A stretch of DNA of 64,000 nucleotides from Peptococcaceae bacterium (GTDB lineage: Bacteria; Bacillota; Peptococcia; DRI-13; PHAD01), in contig JANLFJ010000002.1 of assembly GCA_024655825.1 (NCBI GenBank), forward strand, positions 62,001 to 126,000, given 5' to 3'. The position numbers and the translations under genes were made by a program. Each line of letters begins with the position of its first letter. The stretch's first letter is position 1. The notes under the pieces are model-generated. The model did not search any database and had not been told where the DNA came from. It was given only the letters and a program-made list of their open reading frames with translations. This document shows, piece by piece, positions 8,839 through 18,147 of this stretch.

Positions 8839-9028
8839 TCGCCTCTCTCCTTTGCGGAGCGCCTCCTCGATTGCGTGGTGTCAATATTTGCCTTAATTTT
8901 ATGTTTATTATCTCAATTAAATTATACCATCATTATTATGCTAAAAAAATTGCCGTTAATTGCCGGTACTAATTCTTGGACACCGAGGAATAATACAGTT
9001 AGTCGAATCACGGCGAGGGGTAATAATT

Positions 9029-9514
9029 GTGGAGAAAATAAAGGACAGGGTCGTTTTGGGGGTCGTGGCGGGGTTGGCGGGCAACGCAATAAAAACGACG
9101 ATAGATATGGCTTCGGTGCGGGCCAAAATATCCCAGCGCTCCTTCCGTCAAACCGCGGCGGGCGTGTGGGTTTCAAACCGCAAGGAAGCCAACAGCATAA
9201 AAGGTCAACTCCTGGGCGGACTGCTTGATTTTGGGATGGGCATCCTGGGGGGTATTGGAATGGCCTACCACCTGTCGCTGACAGGGAAAGACCACGCCGC
9301 GCTAAAAGGGATAGTCTCAGGAATAGCAATGGGCTCAGCCATAACTTATTTTATTGGCTGTACGCCCAACAACCAGCTCCGCCCGACAGACGCAACCAGC
9401 AACCTGTCGTACATGTTGAGCCACGCCGCCTACGGGCTAGTGGCAGCCGCTGTGGCGGCAGCCCTGGGAGACCCATCGTTGTTTGGCGCCAGCCGGCAGG
9501 ATGAAGGTCAATAA
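9029..9514 (+). CDS. Hypothetical small membrane protein
   Basis: 161 residues from a GTG at 9029, chosen because GAGGGG lies eight bases upstream and the longer frame to 8960 has no site. The protein has glycine-rich hydrophobic segments (about residues 8-22, 55-80, 88-108 and 133-150) with a basic amphipathic stretch between the first and second. It resembles conserved uncharacterised membrane proteins of Clostridia; I do not recognise a domain. Its last codons overlap the convergent methylase gene by seven bases. Confidence 0.65.
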   Translation: MEKIKDRVVLGVVAGLAGNAIKTTIDMASVRAKISQRSFRQTAAGVWVSNRKEANSIKGQLLGGLLDFGMGILGGIGMAYHLSLTGKDHAALKGIVSGIAMGSAITYFIGCTPNNQLRPTDATSNLSYMLSHAAYGLVAAAVAAALGDPSLFGASRQDEGQ

Positions 9515-10341
9515 TTCATCACCAGCAACTCGTCAATCTCGCCGCGTTTGTCAGCCCGGGAGTTGACCGGTCTCTTCGCTTTTATCACCACAGTTTTATA
9601 GCTTTTGTAAAGATCTTTAATAAACTCGGTGGCCGAGTTGGAAAGAATGAATTTTACTCCTCGCTCGTGGAGCTTGTCGCACGCTCTTTTCAGCCTCTTT
9701 TGCTCCTCCCGGTCGAACCCGCCCCGGTCGTATCCCGTGAAGCTGGCGGTATCCGAAACCGGGTCATACGGCGGGTCGAGATACACAAAGTCGCCGCACT
9801 TCACGTTATTTAACGCTTCTTCAAAATCAAGACTGGTGAAGGTGATGCGCGCCCAGTTGAAGTAATCGCTCACCGCCCTTAAGACGGCCTCGTTGACTAT
9901 GTTCGGCCGCGCGTACCCGCCGAACGGGGTGTTGAACTCCCCGGCCTTGTTGACCCTGAACAGCCCGTTGTAGCAAGTCTTGTTGAGGTAAATGACCCGC
10001 GAGGCCCGCTGGATGGCGGTCAGTCTCTCGTACTGTTCGCGGTCGCGGTCCTGTTCCCTGACCCGGTAATAATACGCTTCCTCGTTTTTGTGCTTTTTCA
10101 GGTCAATGATCAGTTCCTCCACGCTATCTTTTATCACCTGATACACGTTTATAAGTTCGCTGTTGATGTCATTGACCGCTGCCTCCGGGGGCTTAAGCTC
10201 AAACAGCAGGGCGCCGCCGCCCAGGAAAGGTTCGTGATAAACCGAAAAAGATTTGGGAACGTGCATTTTGATGTGTTTTAAGACCTGCCGCTTCCCGCCG
10301 GCCCACTTCAATACCGGCGCCACCAGCTTGCTGCCAGCCAT
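9508..10341 (-). CDS. Dam-type (D12 class) adenine-N6 DNA methyltransferase
   Basis: 277 residues, normal Dam length. Motif X/I are visible at the start (LKWAGGKRQ, then HEPFLGGGALLFEL) and the catalytic motif IV is DPPYDPVS near residue 190. It therefore transfers methyl from S-adenosylmethionine to adenine N6, with GATC as the family's usual target though not proven here. No restriction endonuclease gene is next to it, so it looks like an orphan methylase for gene control, repair or protection. The start follows GAGGGG with six bases spacing. Confidence 0.9.
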   Translation of the reverse strand: MAGSKLVAPVLKWAGGKRQVLKHIKMHVPKSFSVYHEPFLGGGALLFELKPPEAAVNDINSELINVYQVIKDSVEELIIDLKKHKNEEAYYYRVREQDRDREQYERLTAIQRASRVIYLNKTCYNGLFRVNKAGEFNTPFGGYARPNIVNEAVLRAVSDYFNWARITFTSLDFEEALNNVKCGDFVYLDPPYDPVSDTASFTGYDRGGFDREEQKRLKRACDKLHERGVKFILSNSATEFIKDLYKSYKTVVIKAKRPVNSRADKRGEIDELLVMNY

Positions 10342-10411
10342 CTTGGGCCCCTCACACCCTTCGTTCCCGGCGTAAACCGCGCCTGTTAGTAGCGTCTCAT
10401 GTCCTATATCG

Positions 10412-10440
10412 ATTATATTTTACCTTGGGATCAAAGACAA
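10412..10440 (-). promoter_or_regulatory. SigA-type promoter of the Dam-like gene
   Basis: Minus-strand TTGTCT (10440-10435) and TATAAT (10417-10412) are 17 bases apart. The first element overlaps the end of the upstream gene, suggesting separate expression of the methylase. Confidence 0.6.
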
Positions 10441-10961
10441 TCGGGGGCCGCCCCTTCTCCTCCATTTCTCCTGGCTACCAGCCCGGCCAGCAGGCAGGCA
10501 AAATAATAAATTGCCGCCGCTGACCCCAGCGTATACACCACAGCAGTGAATGCTCCCCGCAGGGGCCCGGTTGTCGCTGCTCCGGCCAGCGCCGCAGCAA
10601 ACGGAGCATCAGACTGGCTATAAATAATAATGATATGGAAAACAACAAACATGTGCACCAGCGCACCGACGGCCAGACGCAGGCTAAACCTCCAATCGCG
10701 CAAGCGCCGTCTGTTCCCGGGAGCGCACAGCGCTTCCAGCAAAAAAAGCACGCCCAGGGTAACATAAAAGGTGACCAGCACGGTTACGGCGATGATTGCC
10801 GCCCCTTTCAACAAGGGAGCACTGTCAAGCCACCCACGCAGGCAAATAAAGGCTTCTTGCCCTGCGGGCGGCAGCATCGCAGGGATCAGGCACCATCCCC
10901 AAAAGACGCCCAGCAGGATAAAGAAAACCAGATTAACAATCAATAATTTGAGTATCGGCAT
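10431..10961 (-). CDS. Hypothetical four-helix membrane protein
   Basis: 176 residues with about four transmembrane helices (residues 5-30, 53-78, 94-117 and 137-165) and a basic Arg-rich loop after helix 2. The ATG at 10961 overlaps the stop of the ornithine-cyclodeaminase-like gene (TGATG), so it is the last gene of the TAXI operon. No family is recognised; placement suggests an accessory role in the transport or catabolism carried out by that operon. Confidence 0.6.
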   Translation of the reverse strand: MPILKLLIVNLVFFILLGVFWGWCLIPAMLPPAGQEAFICLRGWLDSAPLLKGAAIIAVTVLVTFYVTLGVLFLLEALCAPGNRRRLRDWRFSLRLAVGALVHMFVVFHIIIIYSQSDAPFAAALAGAATTGPLRGAFTAVVYTLGSAAAIYYFACLLAGLVARRNGGEGAAPDCL

Positions 10962-11992
10962 CAAATGGCAAAAGGGTTATCCCAAAGAGTCAATTTTTGT
11001 CCCAAACCCAAGTCCAGGGCCTTCTGATAAACCTTGCTAGCCAGCGCAACATCTTCTATACCCATCCCTACCGTATTAAAATATATTTTCTCATCCCGGT
11101 TTTCACGCCCCGGCCTGGCTCCTGCCGCAATCATGCCGATTTCCGCGGTAATCGCGCTGTCATTAATAAGGCCTGCATTATACATGAGGGCAAGGCTCTC
11201 CACTCCCCTGTGCTTGATCTCTGCCCAATCATCAACAATTATTTTATCCATCTTCAAAATAGTCTCGAATTCGCACTCGTGGCTGCCGACATGGGAATAA
11301 AAAACTCCTTTTTCTATCCAGGACGGTTTAATAACCGGCTCTTTTGTCACCGTGGCCGTGACAAAGACATCAGCGCCGGCGACAGCGTCAAGAGCCCATT
11401 CAACTGCCTCAATTTTTTTGCCGGTCCATTCCCCCATCTCCCTGGCAAACGCAGAAGCCCTGTTTTTATCCAGATCGAAGATGCGGACTTCCTCTATTTC
11501 AGGGAGCACATAACAAAGCGCCAGCAGCTGCGTCCTGTTCTGGACACCTGCTCCTATCAATCCAACCGTTTTCGAATCCGGGCGGGCCAGGTATTTCGCC
11601 GCAACTCCCGTGTTCGCCCCGGTACGCGACGCGCTGATTACCGTCCCGTCCATAACAGCGATGGGAACCAGTGTTTCAGGATCGTTCAGGATGATAATGG
11701 CTGAAGCCCTGGGCAGTTTATGCCAAAAAGGGTTCCGGGGCGAACTGGCTATCCATTTGATCCCGACGGCGCCGATGTTTCCACCCACCCAGCCGGGCAT
11801 TGCGTTAATCCTGCCGCGGCTGGATTCGCTTTCAACATCTCCCCAGCGGAGAACGCATTTGGGAGGCAGTACGTATTCTCTGCGGTAGTGCAGTTTGAAG
11901 ACCTCTTCCATTGTCGGGACCGCTACGCTCATATCCAGCGCCCCGGCCGCCTTCACATCTTCCTGCGAAAGATAAAGCATCTCTGCTTTCAA
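10961..11992 (-). CDS. Ornithine cyclodeaminase / mu-crystallin family enzyme
   Basis: 343 residues from a TTG at 11992, which sits eight bases after AAAGGAGG; the frame reaches 12037 but has no site there. Family features are the substrate-side segment near residues 55-90 and a Rossmann fold with TVGLIGAGVQNRTQLLAL. Members either remove ammonia from ornithine to make proline or reduce cyclic imines and related imino acids with NAD(P)H. Its neighbour is an opine-dehydrogenase-like protein, so the pair may handle N-substituted amino acids or imino acids imported by the linked TRAP transporter. The exact substrate cannot be read from sequence. Confidence 0.88.
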   Translation of the reverse strand: MKAEMLYLSQEDVKAAGALDMSVAVPTMEEVFKLHYRREYVLPPKCVLRWGDVESESSRGRINAMPGWVGGNIGAVGIKWIASSPRNPFWHKLPRASAIIILNDPETLVPIAVMDGTVISASRTGANTGVAAKYLARPDSKTVGLIGAGVQNRTQLLALCYVLPEIEEVRIFDLDKNRASAFAREMGEWTGKKIEAVEWALDAVAGADVFVTATVTKEPVIKPSWIEKGVFYSHVGSHECEFETILKMDKIIVDDWAEIKHRGVESLALMYNAGLINDSAITAEIGMIAAGARPGRENRDEKIYFNTVGMGIEDVALASKVYQKALDLGLGQKLTLWDNPFAI

Positions 11993-12030
11993 GTTCGTGA
12001 CCTCCTTTGTTCCTTGATTACAGCCATTAA

Positions 12031-13107
12031 TCAGCATACGGCCAGCCTGAGTTCCTCCACGGTCATCCCTCTAATTCCCATTTTCTCCAACGTCCTCCCC
12101 AGCTTCCTGTACGGCGTGCCGTGCATCAATTCCGCAAGCCGGATTACACAGTCCATAACCGGTGTGTCCACACCCGCCAGCCTTCCCAGTTCGGCAAGAG
12201 GAACGAGACTCATCGGAACGTCTTCGGTTATATAACGGGTTCTAAGGTCTCCAGGGGCTTTAATCCCTGAATACACGGCGTTTTGCCTGATGGCTTCATA
12301 CAAATTGTTCCCCTTTGTCCCGTAGACAGCCTCAATCCATTCCACTGCCGATAAGGTAGGCACGTTCAAAGCTCTGGCAATCCTGACCCTCTCATCGTCC
12401 AGGGCTTCCAGGACCCTTGCCACGGAGGGCGAAATGCCCCCGTGATAATACTCGAAGACCCCCTTTTCTTCTTCGATGCGGGCGGCGTTCAGGATGGTCG
12501 GGGCGGGATGAAAAACAGCCCCGATGTTCAACAAACTTGTTTCCAATACGCTCCCCGCTGCTTTGAAACACCCCGGCAAGGCCTCATCCAGCAAGGCCCG
12601 CACGTTCCCGATCTCTGCGGCCGGAAGCGAAGAGACGGCAACCTCCTTTTTAATCCCGTAAATGGTCACTTCCGTTTCTCCTGTGGCCCTGCTGGCATAC
12701 AGCAGGGTTTGGGCTTCCGCAATAACCGCTTTTAAATCGGAACGCAGCTGCCTCAATACTTCGCGGCATTCCAGTGCTCCGCCGGTCCTACCGGGGTGAA
12801 GAACGACAACCTGGTTTTCCTGTAACAGGCAGCAGAGCTGCTGCATAATCTCCCGGTGAGCAAAAGCCGGAGTCACCACCATAATAAGCCTGGCCCCGGA
12901 TACGACCTCCTCCATTTCCGGGCTGGCTGATTCCACCGGAGTGAAACCATCCCCCAGAACCCCTTTCCTGTTTATCCCGCCTGCTTCCCGTATGCCGGAT
13001 AATGCCTGCTCGTACTTGTCATAAACAGAGACGCGGTGCCCGTTTAACGCAAGGTGAACGGCCATGGCCCGGCCGCCGTTGCCTGCGCCCAAAACCGCTG
13101 TTTTCAT
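12031..13107 (-). CDS. NAD/NADP octopine/nopaline-type dehydrogenase
   Basis: 358 residues. The N-terminal Rossmann fold opens with AVLGAGNGGRAMA, the GxGNGG form typical of opine dehydrogenases, and the C-terminal half is the helical octopine-dehydrogenase domain, with a conserved His-Pro (IGAVFHPAPTILNAA) and a downstream FEYYHGG motif. The family interconverts opines with an amino acid plus a 2-oxoacid. Its stop is 38 bases from the next start, and it overlaps the TRAP permease by four bases, so it is tightly coupled to transport. Most likely it oxidises an imported opine-like compound. Confidence 0.87.
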   Translation of the reverse strand: MKTAVLGAGNGGRAMAVHLALNGHRVSVYDKYEQALSGIREAGGINRKGVLGDGFTPVESASPEMEEVVSGARLIMVVTPAFAHREIMQQLCCLLQENQVVVLHPGRTGGALECREVLRQLRSDLKAVIAEAQTLLYASRATGETEVTIYGIKKEVAVSSLPAAEIGNVRALLDEALPGCFKAAGSVLETSLLNIGAVFHPAPTILNAARIEEEKGVFEYYHGGISPSVARVLEALDDERVRIARALNVPTLSAVEWIEAVYGTKGNNLYEAIRQNAVYSGIKAPGDLRTRYITEDVPMSLVPLAELGRLAGVDTPVMDCVIRLAELMHGTPYRKLGRTLEKMGIRGMTVEELRLAVC

Positions 13108-15065
13108 TTGGTCACCCCCGTTTTAAGCAAATCCTTGTCTTTGCCGCGCGCCCTGTACAGCTGCACCAGTAAAACGGCGGCAATTATCGCCAGACCGATC
13201 ACATCCGAAACCACCCCCGGTTTGATCAGGACCAGGGCGGCAATGAGCAGCAGCAAGCGCGCCGGCCCGTTAATTCTTTGAAAATTGTAGCCCTGAAGGC
13301 TCCAGGAAAGGGAAAACACCCCGATTACAGCAGTCAATATCACGCCCAACGTCTTGATGACCGTTGTATTTACTAAAAGCATCGCTGGAGAAAGCACAAA
13401 GATAAAAGGCATAAGAAAAGCCGTAGAGGTCAATTTCAAACCGTTGAGGGCGGTTTTAACCGGGTCTGCTTTGGCAATGGCCGCCGCCAGGTAGGAACTC
13501 AAGGCCACCGGCGGCGTAACCGCAGCGAAACATCCGTAATAGAAAATGAACAAATGCGCAGCTATCACCATCACGCCCATTTTTACCAGGGCCGGTGCCA
13601 CAATGGCTCCCAGGATAATATAAAGAGCGGTGGTGGGCATGCCCATGGACATCATTATCGCCGCCAGCATGGTCAGAAAAAGCGCTGCGTAAAGATTGCC
13701 CCCGGACAGGGTTATGATAAGATCGGCGAATTTTAATCCCAGTCCCGTAAGGGTTACGGAACCGACAATCAGCCCGGCAACGGCGCAGGCCGCTATAACG
13801 CTCAAGGCCCCCCTGGCGCCCCTGTCCAGGGCTTCCAGGGTTTTTTTAAGGTTAAGCCTGGTTTCTTTCTTAAACATGCTCGTCACTATGACTATGACCA
13901 CCGCAAAAAAAGAGGCTTTTATAGGAGAGTATCCCCTAATGAGCATATAAAAAATGCTGAGAGGGGCCAGGAGCAAAAAAGCCCCGTTTTTAAGCGTTTT
14001 CCAAAAATCCGGCAGCTGGTCTTTTTTCAATCCGGCCAGCCCCTGCCTGGCAGCTTCCAGATCCACCATTACAAAGACCGCCAGGTAATAAAGAAGCGCG
14101 GGAAGTGCGGCGTTTATAATCAGCTTCCCGTAAGGCACGCCTGTCATTTCCGCCATAATAAAGGCTGCGGCGCCCATAATCGGCGGCATGATCTGGCCAC
14201 CGGACGAAGCCGCAGCTTCTACCCCGCCGGCAAATTCAGGCCTGTACCCCACGCTCTTCATGAGCGGGATGGTGAATGTGCCTGTTCCCGCCACGTTGGC
14301 GAAAGAGCTTCCCGAAATCATGCCCATTAAACCGCTGCCCACCACGGCAGCCTTGGCAGGGCCTCCGCGGTAACGACCGGTTATAGAAAAAGCCAGGTCG
14401 ATAAACGATTGGGCCCCGCCGGTCACTCCCAAAAACGACCCGAGCAGGATAAAGATGATCACATATGTGGCCGTGACATAAATGGCAACTCCAAATATTC
14501 CTTCGCCGGTCAGGTACATGTGTTCAATAATCCTGGTAAGCTCATATCCTTTGTGTCCAAAATCCCCCGGTAAAAACTGTCCGAACACGGCATAACCAAG
14601 GAAGACAAGCGCAACGATCACCAGCGGCCAGCCCATTGTACGGCGGGTTGCTTCCAGCGTCAGGAGAATGGCGGCCCCTCCGAACATAATATCCACAGAA
14701 TTTGGAGCTCCCAGGCGATATACCAAATCCCAGTAAAATATAACGATATAAAGCCCAACAGCCGCTCCCAGGACTGTAAAAACCATGTCATACCAGGGGA
14801 AACGATTTCTGTCCTTCTTCCTGGCCGGATAGATGATAAAGGTAAGAGCAAGGGCAAATGCCAGGTGTATCGCTTTGTGCTGCGGTTGGGGAAGCATATA
14901 GAACCCCGCTGATACCAGGTGGTACAAGGACATGCAGACAGCAGCGGCGGTGGTTATCTTGGCCAGAGGACCCTTTAAGATGCGTGTTACTTCGAATTTT
15001 TCATTCAATATTTTAATTTTCTCTTCAGGACTGAGTTCAATTTTTTCCTTTTTCCTGAAAAACAT
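13104..15065 (-). CDS. TRAP transporter fused permease (TAXI type)
   Basis: 653 residues. It joins the small (4-helix DctQ-like) and large (DctM-like, 12-helix) subunits in one chain, as TAXI-TRAP systems do. Glycine-rich DctM motifs are visible, for example GSGLMGMISGSSFANVAGTG, EAAASSGGQIMPPIMGAAAF and MSMGMPTTALYIILGA. The N-terminal 50 residues are cytoplasmic and charged. It uses an ion gradient to import the solute captured by the TAXI protein encoded two genes upstream. The start follows GGGGGAACACCG and overlaps the DUF1850 gene by 29 bases. Confidence 0.93.
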   Translation of the reverse strand: MFFRKKEKIELSPEEKIKILNEKFEVTRILKGPLAKITTAAAVCMSLYHLVSAGFYMLPQPQHKAIHLAFALALTFIIYPARKKDRNRFPWYDMVFTVLGAAVGLYIVIFYWDLVYRLGAPNSVDIMFGGAAILLTLEATRRTMGWPLVIVALVFLGYAVFGQFLPGDFGHKGYELTRIIEHMYLTGEGIFGVAIYVTATYVIIFILLGSFLGVTGGAQSFIDLAFSITGRYRGGPAKAAVVGSGLMGMISGSSFANVAGTGTFTIPLMKSVGYRPEFAGGVEAAASSGGQIMPPIMGAAAFIMAEMTGVPYGKLIINAALPALLYYLAVFVMVDLEAARQGLAGLKKDQLPDFWKTLKNGAFLLLAPLSIFYMLIRGYSPIKASFFAVVIVIVTSMFKKETRLNLKKTLEALDRGARGALSVIAACAVAGLIVGSVTLTGLGLKFADLIITLSGGNLYAALFLTMLAAIMMSMGMPTTALYIILGAIVAPALVKMGVMVIAAHLFIFYYGCFAAVTPPVALSSYLAAAIAKADPVKTALNGLKLTSTAFLMPFIFVLSPAMLLVNTTVIKTLGVILTAVIGVFSLSWSLQGYNFQRINGPARLLLLIAALVLIKPGVVSDVIGLAIIAAVLLVQLYRARGKDKDLLKTGVTK

Positions 15066-15567
15066 CGGTGTTCCCCCTTAATATCCTGTATAACCAGGGC
15101 TCCTTATCGATATGGATTTTTAAAAGTTGACCGTCAGGGACGAATTCGTCCAGCGTTATTTCCTTTTCTTTAACCATGAGTCTTGGTTCGGCCAGGTAAC
15201 TGACGCGAAAAAACAGTGCGTTCAGCCTGCGGTTGATGTTTTCCATGACCATAAATCCTTCGGTAAAGGTCACGGGGCCCTGCAGGGTTGACGGCATACC
15301 CCAGCCCAGGTCCTGCAAAGACGTTTTCGTCACAACAAGGCTCCCGTCCGGTTCCACGCGGTAGAACTCATAAACCGGCGTCCTCTGCACGGAATGGCGG
15401 ATCATGGTGTAAAACTCAAAGCCGGGTTCAACTCCGCAAGAAAACATCAGTTTTCCAGAATCGGCATCCTCAATTTTAAAAACAAGAAAAGAGGGCCTGC
15501 AGGCAAGGTACAAAAGCAGGATTAATACAGCGATACCAGCGCGAAATAAATTGCGGCGCTCGTTCAT
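15037..15567 (-). CDS. DUF1850 protein of the TAXI-TRAP locus
   Basis: 176 residues: one N-terminal membrane helix (about 9-25), then an extracytoplasmic domain with the family pattern FEFYTMIRHSVQRTPVYEFY and a conserved GWGMPS segment. DUF1850 genes are regularly found between TAXI-binding-protein and fused-permease genes, as here. The role is unknown; a docking or assembly function is possible. The ATG at 15567 is preceded by a G-rich ribosome site. Confidence 0.85.
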   Translation of the reverse strand: MNERRNLFRAGIAVLILLLYLACRPSFLVFKIEDADSGKLMFSCGVEPGFEFYTMIRHSVQRTPVYEFYRVEPDGSLVVTKTSLQDLGWGMPSTLQGPVTFTEGFMVMENINRRLNALFFRVSYLAEPRLMVKEKEITLDEFVPDGQLLKIHIDKEPWLYRILRGNTDVFQEKGKN

Positions 15568-15601
15568 CACAAGGCCCCCCCTTTCTCAGCTTGGTTTAGC
15601 G

Positions 15602-16588
15602 CTATTTAAGCAGCCCTTTTTCTTTATAAAACTTTTCGGCGCCGGGGTGAAGCGGGATAGACATGCCCTTGAGCGCGGTGTCAAGCGTGACGTTTTTACC
15701 CTGGGCATGAGCGCTTTTGATTTCATCCAGGTGTGAGAAAATGGCTTTTGTTATCTGATAAACCATTTCCGCGTCCATATCCTTGTGGGTCGTCAGGAGA
15801 GCAGGACTGGCCACCGTCGTAATATCTTTGTTGACGCCTTTGTAGGTCCCTTCCGGGATAGTGACCACCGTGAGATCCGGGTTGTCTGCGGCGATCTTTT
15901 TAAAAGCTTCCGGATCAATGGATAAAAGGTTTATTTCCAGCGTCGCGGAAGCATCAACCACCGCCGAAGTCGGGATTCCGGAACCGACTATGGCGCAGTC
16001 AACCAGGCGGTCCTTCAGGGCTGTCACCCCTTCGCCGAAGGAAAGGAACTGGGGTTTTATGTCTTCATAATCGATCCCGTGGGCCGTAAGCAGCAGTTTG
16101 GCCGTGCGTTCCGTCCCGCTGCCCGGCGCCCCAACCACCACGCGCTTGCCTTTCAGGTCGTAGATGGTCTGCAGCCCGGAGCTTTTTAACACCACGAACT
16201 GGAATGTTTCCGGGTAGAGGGAAGTAATCCCGCGAATGTTGTCAATGGGTTTTTCAAAGGGAGCTTCTCCCTTGAAGGCCGAAAGCGTAGTATTCGCGGC
16301 TCCCATGATGAAGTCGACTTTCTTTTCCGCAATCATTTTCAGGTTGGCCACGGAAGCTCCGGTCGACTCCGCAGTCGCCTCGACCCCCGGCACATACTTA
16401 GTAATGATGGCCGTAATAGCCGCCCCGATGGGATAATAAGTTCCCGCGGTCCCCCCGGTGGCGATCGAAACCTTCTTGGCTGGTGCGGGCGTCTCCTTCT
16501 TGGCCTCTTTGCTTGTCCCGCAGGCCGATAGGAACGCCAGGCACACGCTGATTGCTAACCCAAGGGCAACCAGTTTCCTTTTGTTCAT
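15602..16588 (-). CDS. TAXI-family TRAP solute-binding lipoprotein
   Basis: 328 residues from the ATG at 16588, placed eight bases after AAAGGAGG. Residues 1-22 form a lipoprotein signal with the lipobox LSAC, so the mature protein is tethered outside the membrane by its Cys. The TAXI fold signature follows (SIATGGTAGTYYPIGAAI), with GAPGSGTERTA in the second lobe. It is the first gene of the operon and directly follows the sigma-54 promoter. TAXI proteins bind amino acids, dicarboxylates and similar anions; the linked opine-type enzymes point to an amino-acid derivative. Confidence 0.93.
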   Translation of the reverse strand: MNKRKLVALGLAISVCLAFLSACGTSKEAKKETPAPAKKVSIATGGTAGTYYPIGAAITAIITKYVPGVEATAESTGASVANLKMIAEKKVDFIMGAANTTLSAFKGEAPFEKPIDNIRGITSLYPETFQFVVLKSSGLQTIYDLKGKRVVVGAPGSGTERTAKLLLTAHGIDYEDIKPQFLSFGEGVTALKDRLVDCAIVGSGIPTSAVVDASATLEINLLSIDPEAFKKIAADNPDLTVVTIPEGTYKGVNKDITTVASPALLTTHKDMDAEMVYQITKAIFSHLDEIKSAHAQGKNVTLDTALKGMSIPLHPGAEKFYKEKGLLK

Positions 16589-16657
16589 TTTTTTACCTCC
16601 TTTGTTAATCCAGACCACGTTTGAACGCTGGTCCGCTTTTTAATTTCCATTTGTAAT

Positions 16658-16673
16658 TGCAAGGAATGTGCCA
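16658..16673 (-). promoter_or_regulatory. Sigma-54 (-24/-12) promoter of the TAXI-TRAP operon
   Basis: Minus strand reads TGGCACA-TTCC-TTGCA, one base from the consensus TGGCACG-N4-TTGCA. Predicted start near 16647, about 60 bases before the TAXI gene. The NtrC-type response regulator gene lies immediately upstream. Confidence 0.9.
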
Positions 16674-16700
16674 TTTTTAGTAATGACAAAAAAACCCGCA

Positions 16701-16749
16701 AAAGAGCCTCTCTTTCACAGGTTGTAAACACAAGTGTGCAATTTTTGCA
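16701..16749. promoter_or_regulatory. Two short inverted repeats, candidate NtrC-type regulator sites
   Basis: AAAGAG-cct-CTCTTT at 16701-16715 and TGCAA-ttt-TTGCA at 16737-16749 lie 30-90 bp upstream of the -24/-12 promoter, between it and the regulator gene. They are short, so each alone could be chance. Confidence 0.4.
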
Positions 16750-16794
16750 AGCTTTTCGTTTCCTTGTATGAATTTTTTGCATAACGGCATGTCC

Positions 16795-18147
16795 TTACAC
16801 GCCGTATTCCCTGATTTTATAATGTAAGCCTCTTTCACTTATTCCGAGCATTTCCGCAGTTCTCCGCTTGTTCCCGCCGCACGCCTCAAGGGTTTTTTGG
16901 ATCAGCTTCATCTCTACATCGCGCAGCGTCTCCCCGACCCGGACCGTGAAAAAAGGGCCGCTTGCTTGCGCGTGGAACGCCGATTTCCTCAGGTGAGGCG
17001 GCAGGTCCCCGCAAGTAATGGTTGGGCCGGAACTTAAAGCCACCGCCCTTTCTATAATGTTTTCCAGTTCCCGCACGTTTCCCCTGTAATCATAATTTTC
17101 CAGCATCTCCAGGGCATCCTTTTCAATGCTGGCGATCTTCTTTCGGAAAGCGCCGCCGTATTGATTAATGAATTTGTCGACAAGCAGGGGGATGTCTTCC
17201 CGTCTTTCCCTAAGCGGCGGCAGTTTTATATGAATGACGTTGATGCGGTAAAAAAGGTCAGGCCGGAACGTCCCCTTTTCTATTTCCGCTTCAAGGTCCT
17301 TGTTGGTTGCCGATATCAACCGGACATCGATCTTGCGCCTGTTATTGGAACCAAGCGGCGTAATCTCTTTATCCTGTAAAACGCGCAGCACTTTCGACTG
17401 CAGGTTGTAATCCATATCTCCTATCTCATCGAGAAAAATCGTCCCCTTGTCCGCCAGCTCAAATTTGCCCGCTTTTCTGTTTGCCGCTCCGGTAAAAGCG
17501 CCTTTTTCATATCCGAAAAGCTCGCTTTCCAGAAGGGCGGAAGGTATGGCCGCGCAATTGACCACTTCGAAATGGTGCTCGCCTCTTCTCCCCAGGTAAT
17601 GAAGGGCCTTGGCGACCAGCTCTTTGCCCGTCCCGCTTTCCCCGGTGATCAAGACGTTGGAATCAATGTCTTTTATTTTTTCAATAAGTTCAAACACCTG
17701 CCTCATGCTCTGGGATTTGCCAATAATATTAGCCAGGCTGTATTTCTGCTTGACCTCTTTGTTCAAATAATTCAGTTCGGTATTCAGGCGCCTGTATTCA
17801 AGCGCTTTTTGCGTCAGAACCTTCAGTTCTTCAATTTCAATGGGTTTTGTCAGGTAGTAATAAGCGCCTTCTTTTATCGCTTCCACGGTGGACTTTATAC
17901 TCCCAAACGCCGTCATGATAATTACCGGCGTATCTTTATAACCGTCGCAAATCCGGCGCAACAAATCAAGACCGTTCTCCGGCCCGAGCTTCAGATCAAG
18001 CAGGACAAGGTCGATTTCGTTTGCGTTCAGGATCTCCAGGGCCTCCTTCGACCCTCTCGCCGTGAAAACAGAGTAGTCACGGTTCAACGCATATTTTAAT
18101 GATGAACAAATGGCTTTTTCATCATCGACGACCAGTATGCTATTCAT
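16795..18147 (-). CDS. NtrC-family response regulator (sigma-54 activator)
   Basis: 450 residues. Receiver domain at about 1-120 (VVDDEKAICSSL, phospho-acceptor Asp in LVLLDLKLG, MTAFGS, Lys in YLTKP), AAA+ domain at about 140-375 (Walker A GESGTGKELVA, exact GAFTGA loop, Walker B IFLDEIGDMD), and a Fis-type helix-turn-helix at the end (KRRTAEMLGISERGLHYKI). The ATG at 18147 is preferred because AAGGA lies eight bases upstream. Its start overlaps the histidine kinase gene, so the two form a pair. It should activate the adjacent -24/-12 promoter of the TAXI operon. Confidence 0.94.
   Translation of the reverse strand: MNSILVVDDEKAICSSLKYALNRDYSVFTARGSKEALEILNANEIDLVLLDLKLGPENGLDLLRRICDGYKDTPVIIMTAFGSIKSTVEAIKEGAYYYLTKPIEIEELKVLTQKALEYRRLNTELNYLNKEVKQKYSLANIIGKSQSMRQVFELIEKIKDIDSNVLITGESGTGKELVAKALHYLGRRGEHHFEVVNCAAIPSALLESELFGYEKGAFTGAANRKAGKFELADKGTIFLDEIGDMDYNLQSKVLRVLQDKEITPLGSNNRRKIDVRLISATNKDLEAEIEKGTFRPDLFYRINVIHIKLPPLRERREDIPLLVDKFINQYGGAFRKKIASIEKDALEMLENYDYRGNVRELENIIERAVALSSGPTITCGDLPPHLRKSAFHAQASGPFFTVRVGETLRDVEMKLIQKTLEACGGNKRRTAEMLGISERGLHYKIREYGV

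Noticed and set aside
9508-10341. Restriction-modification system
   Set aside because: No endonuclease or specificity gene adjoins the methylase.
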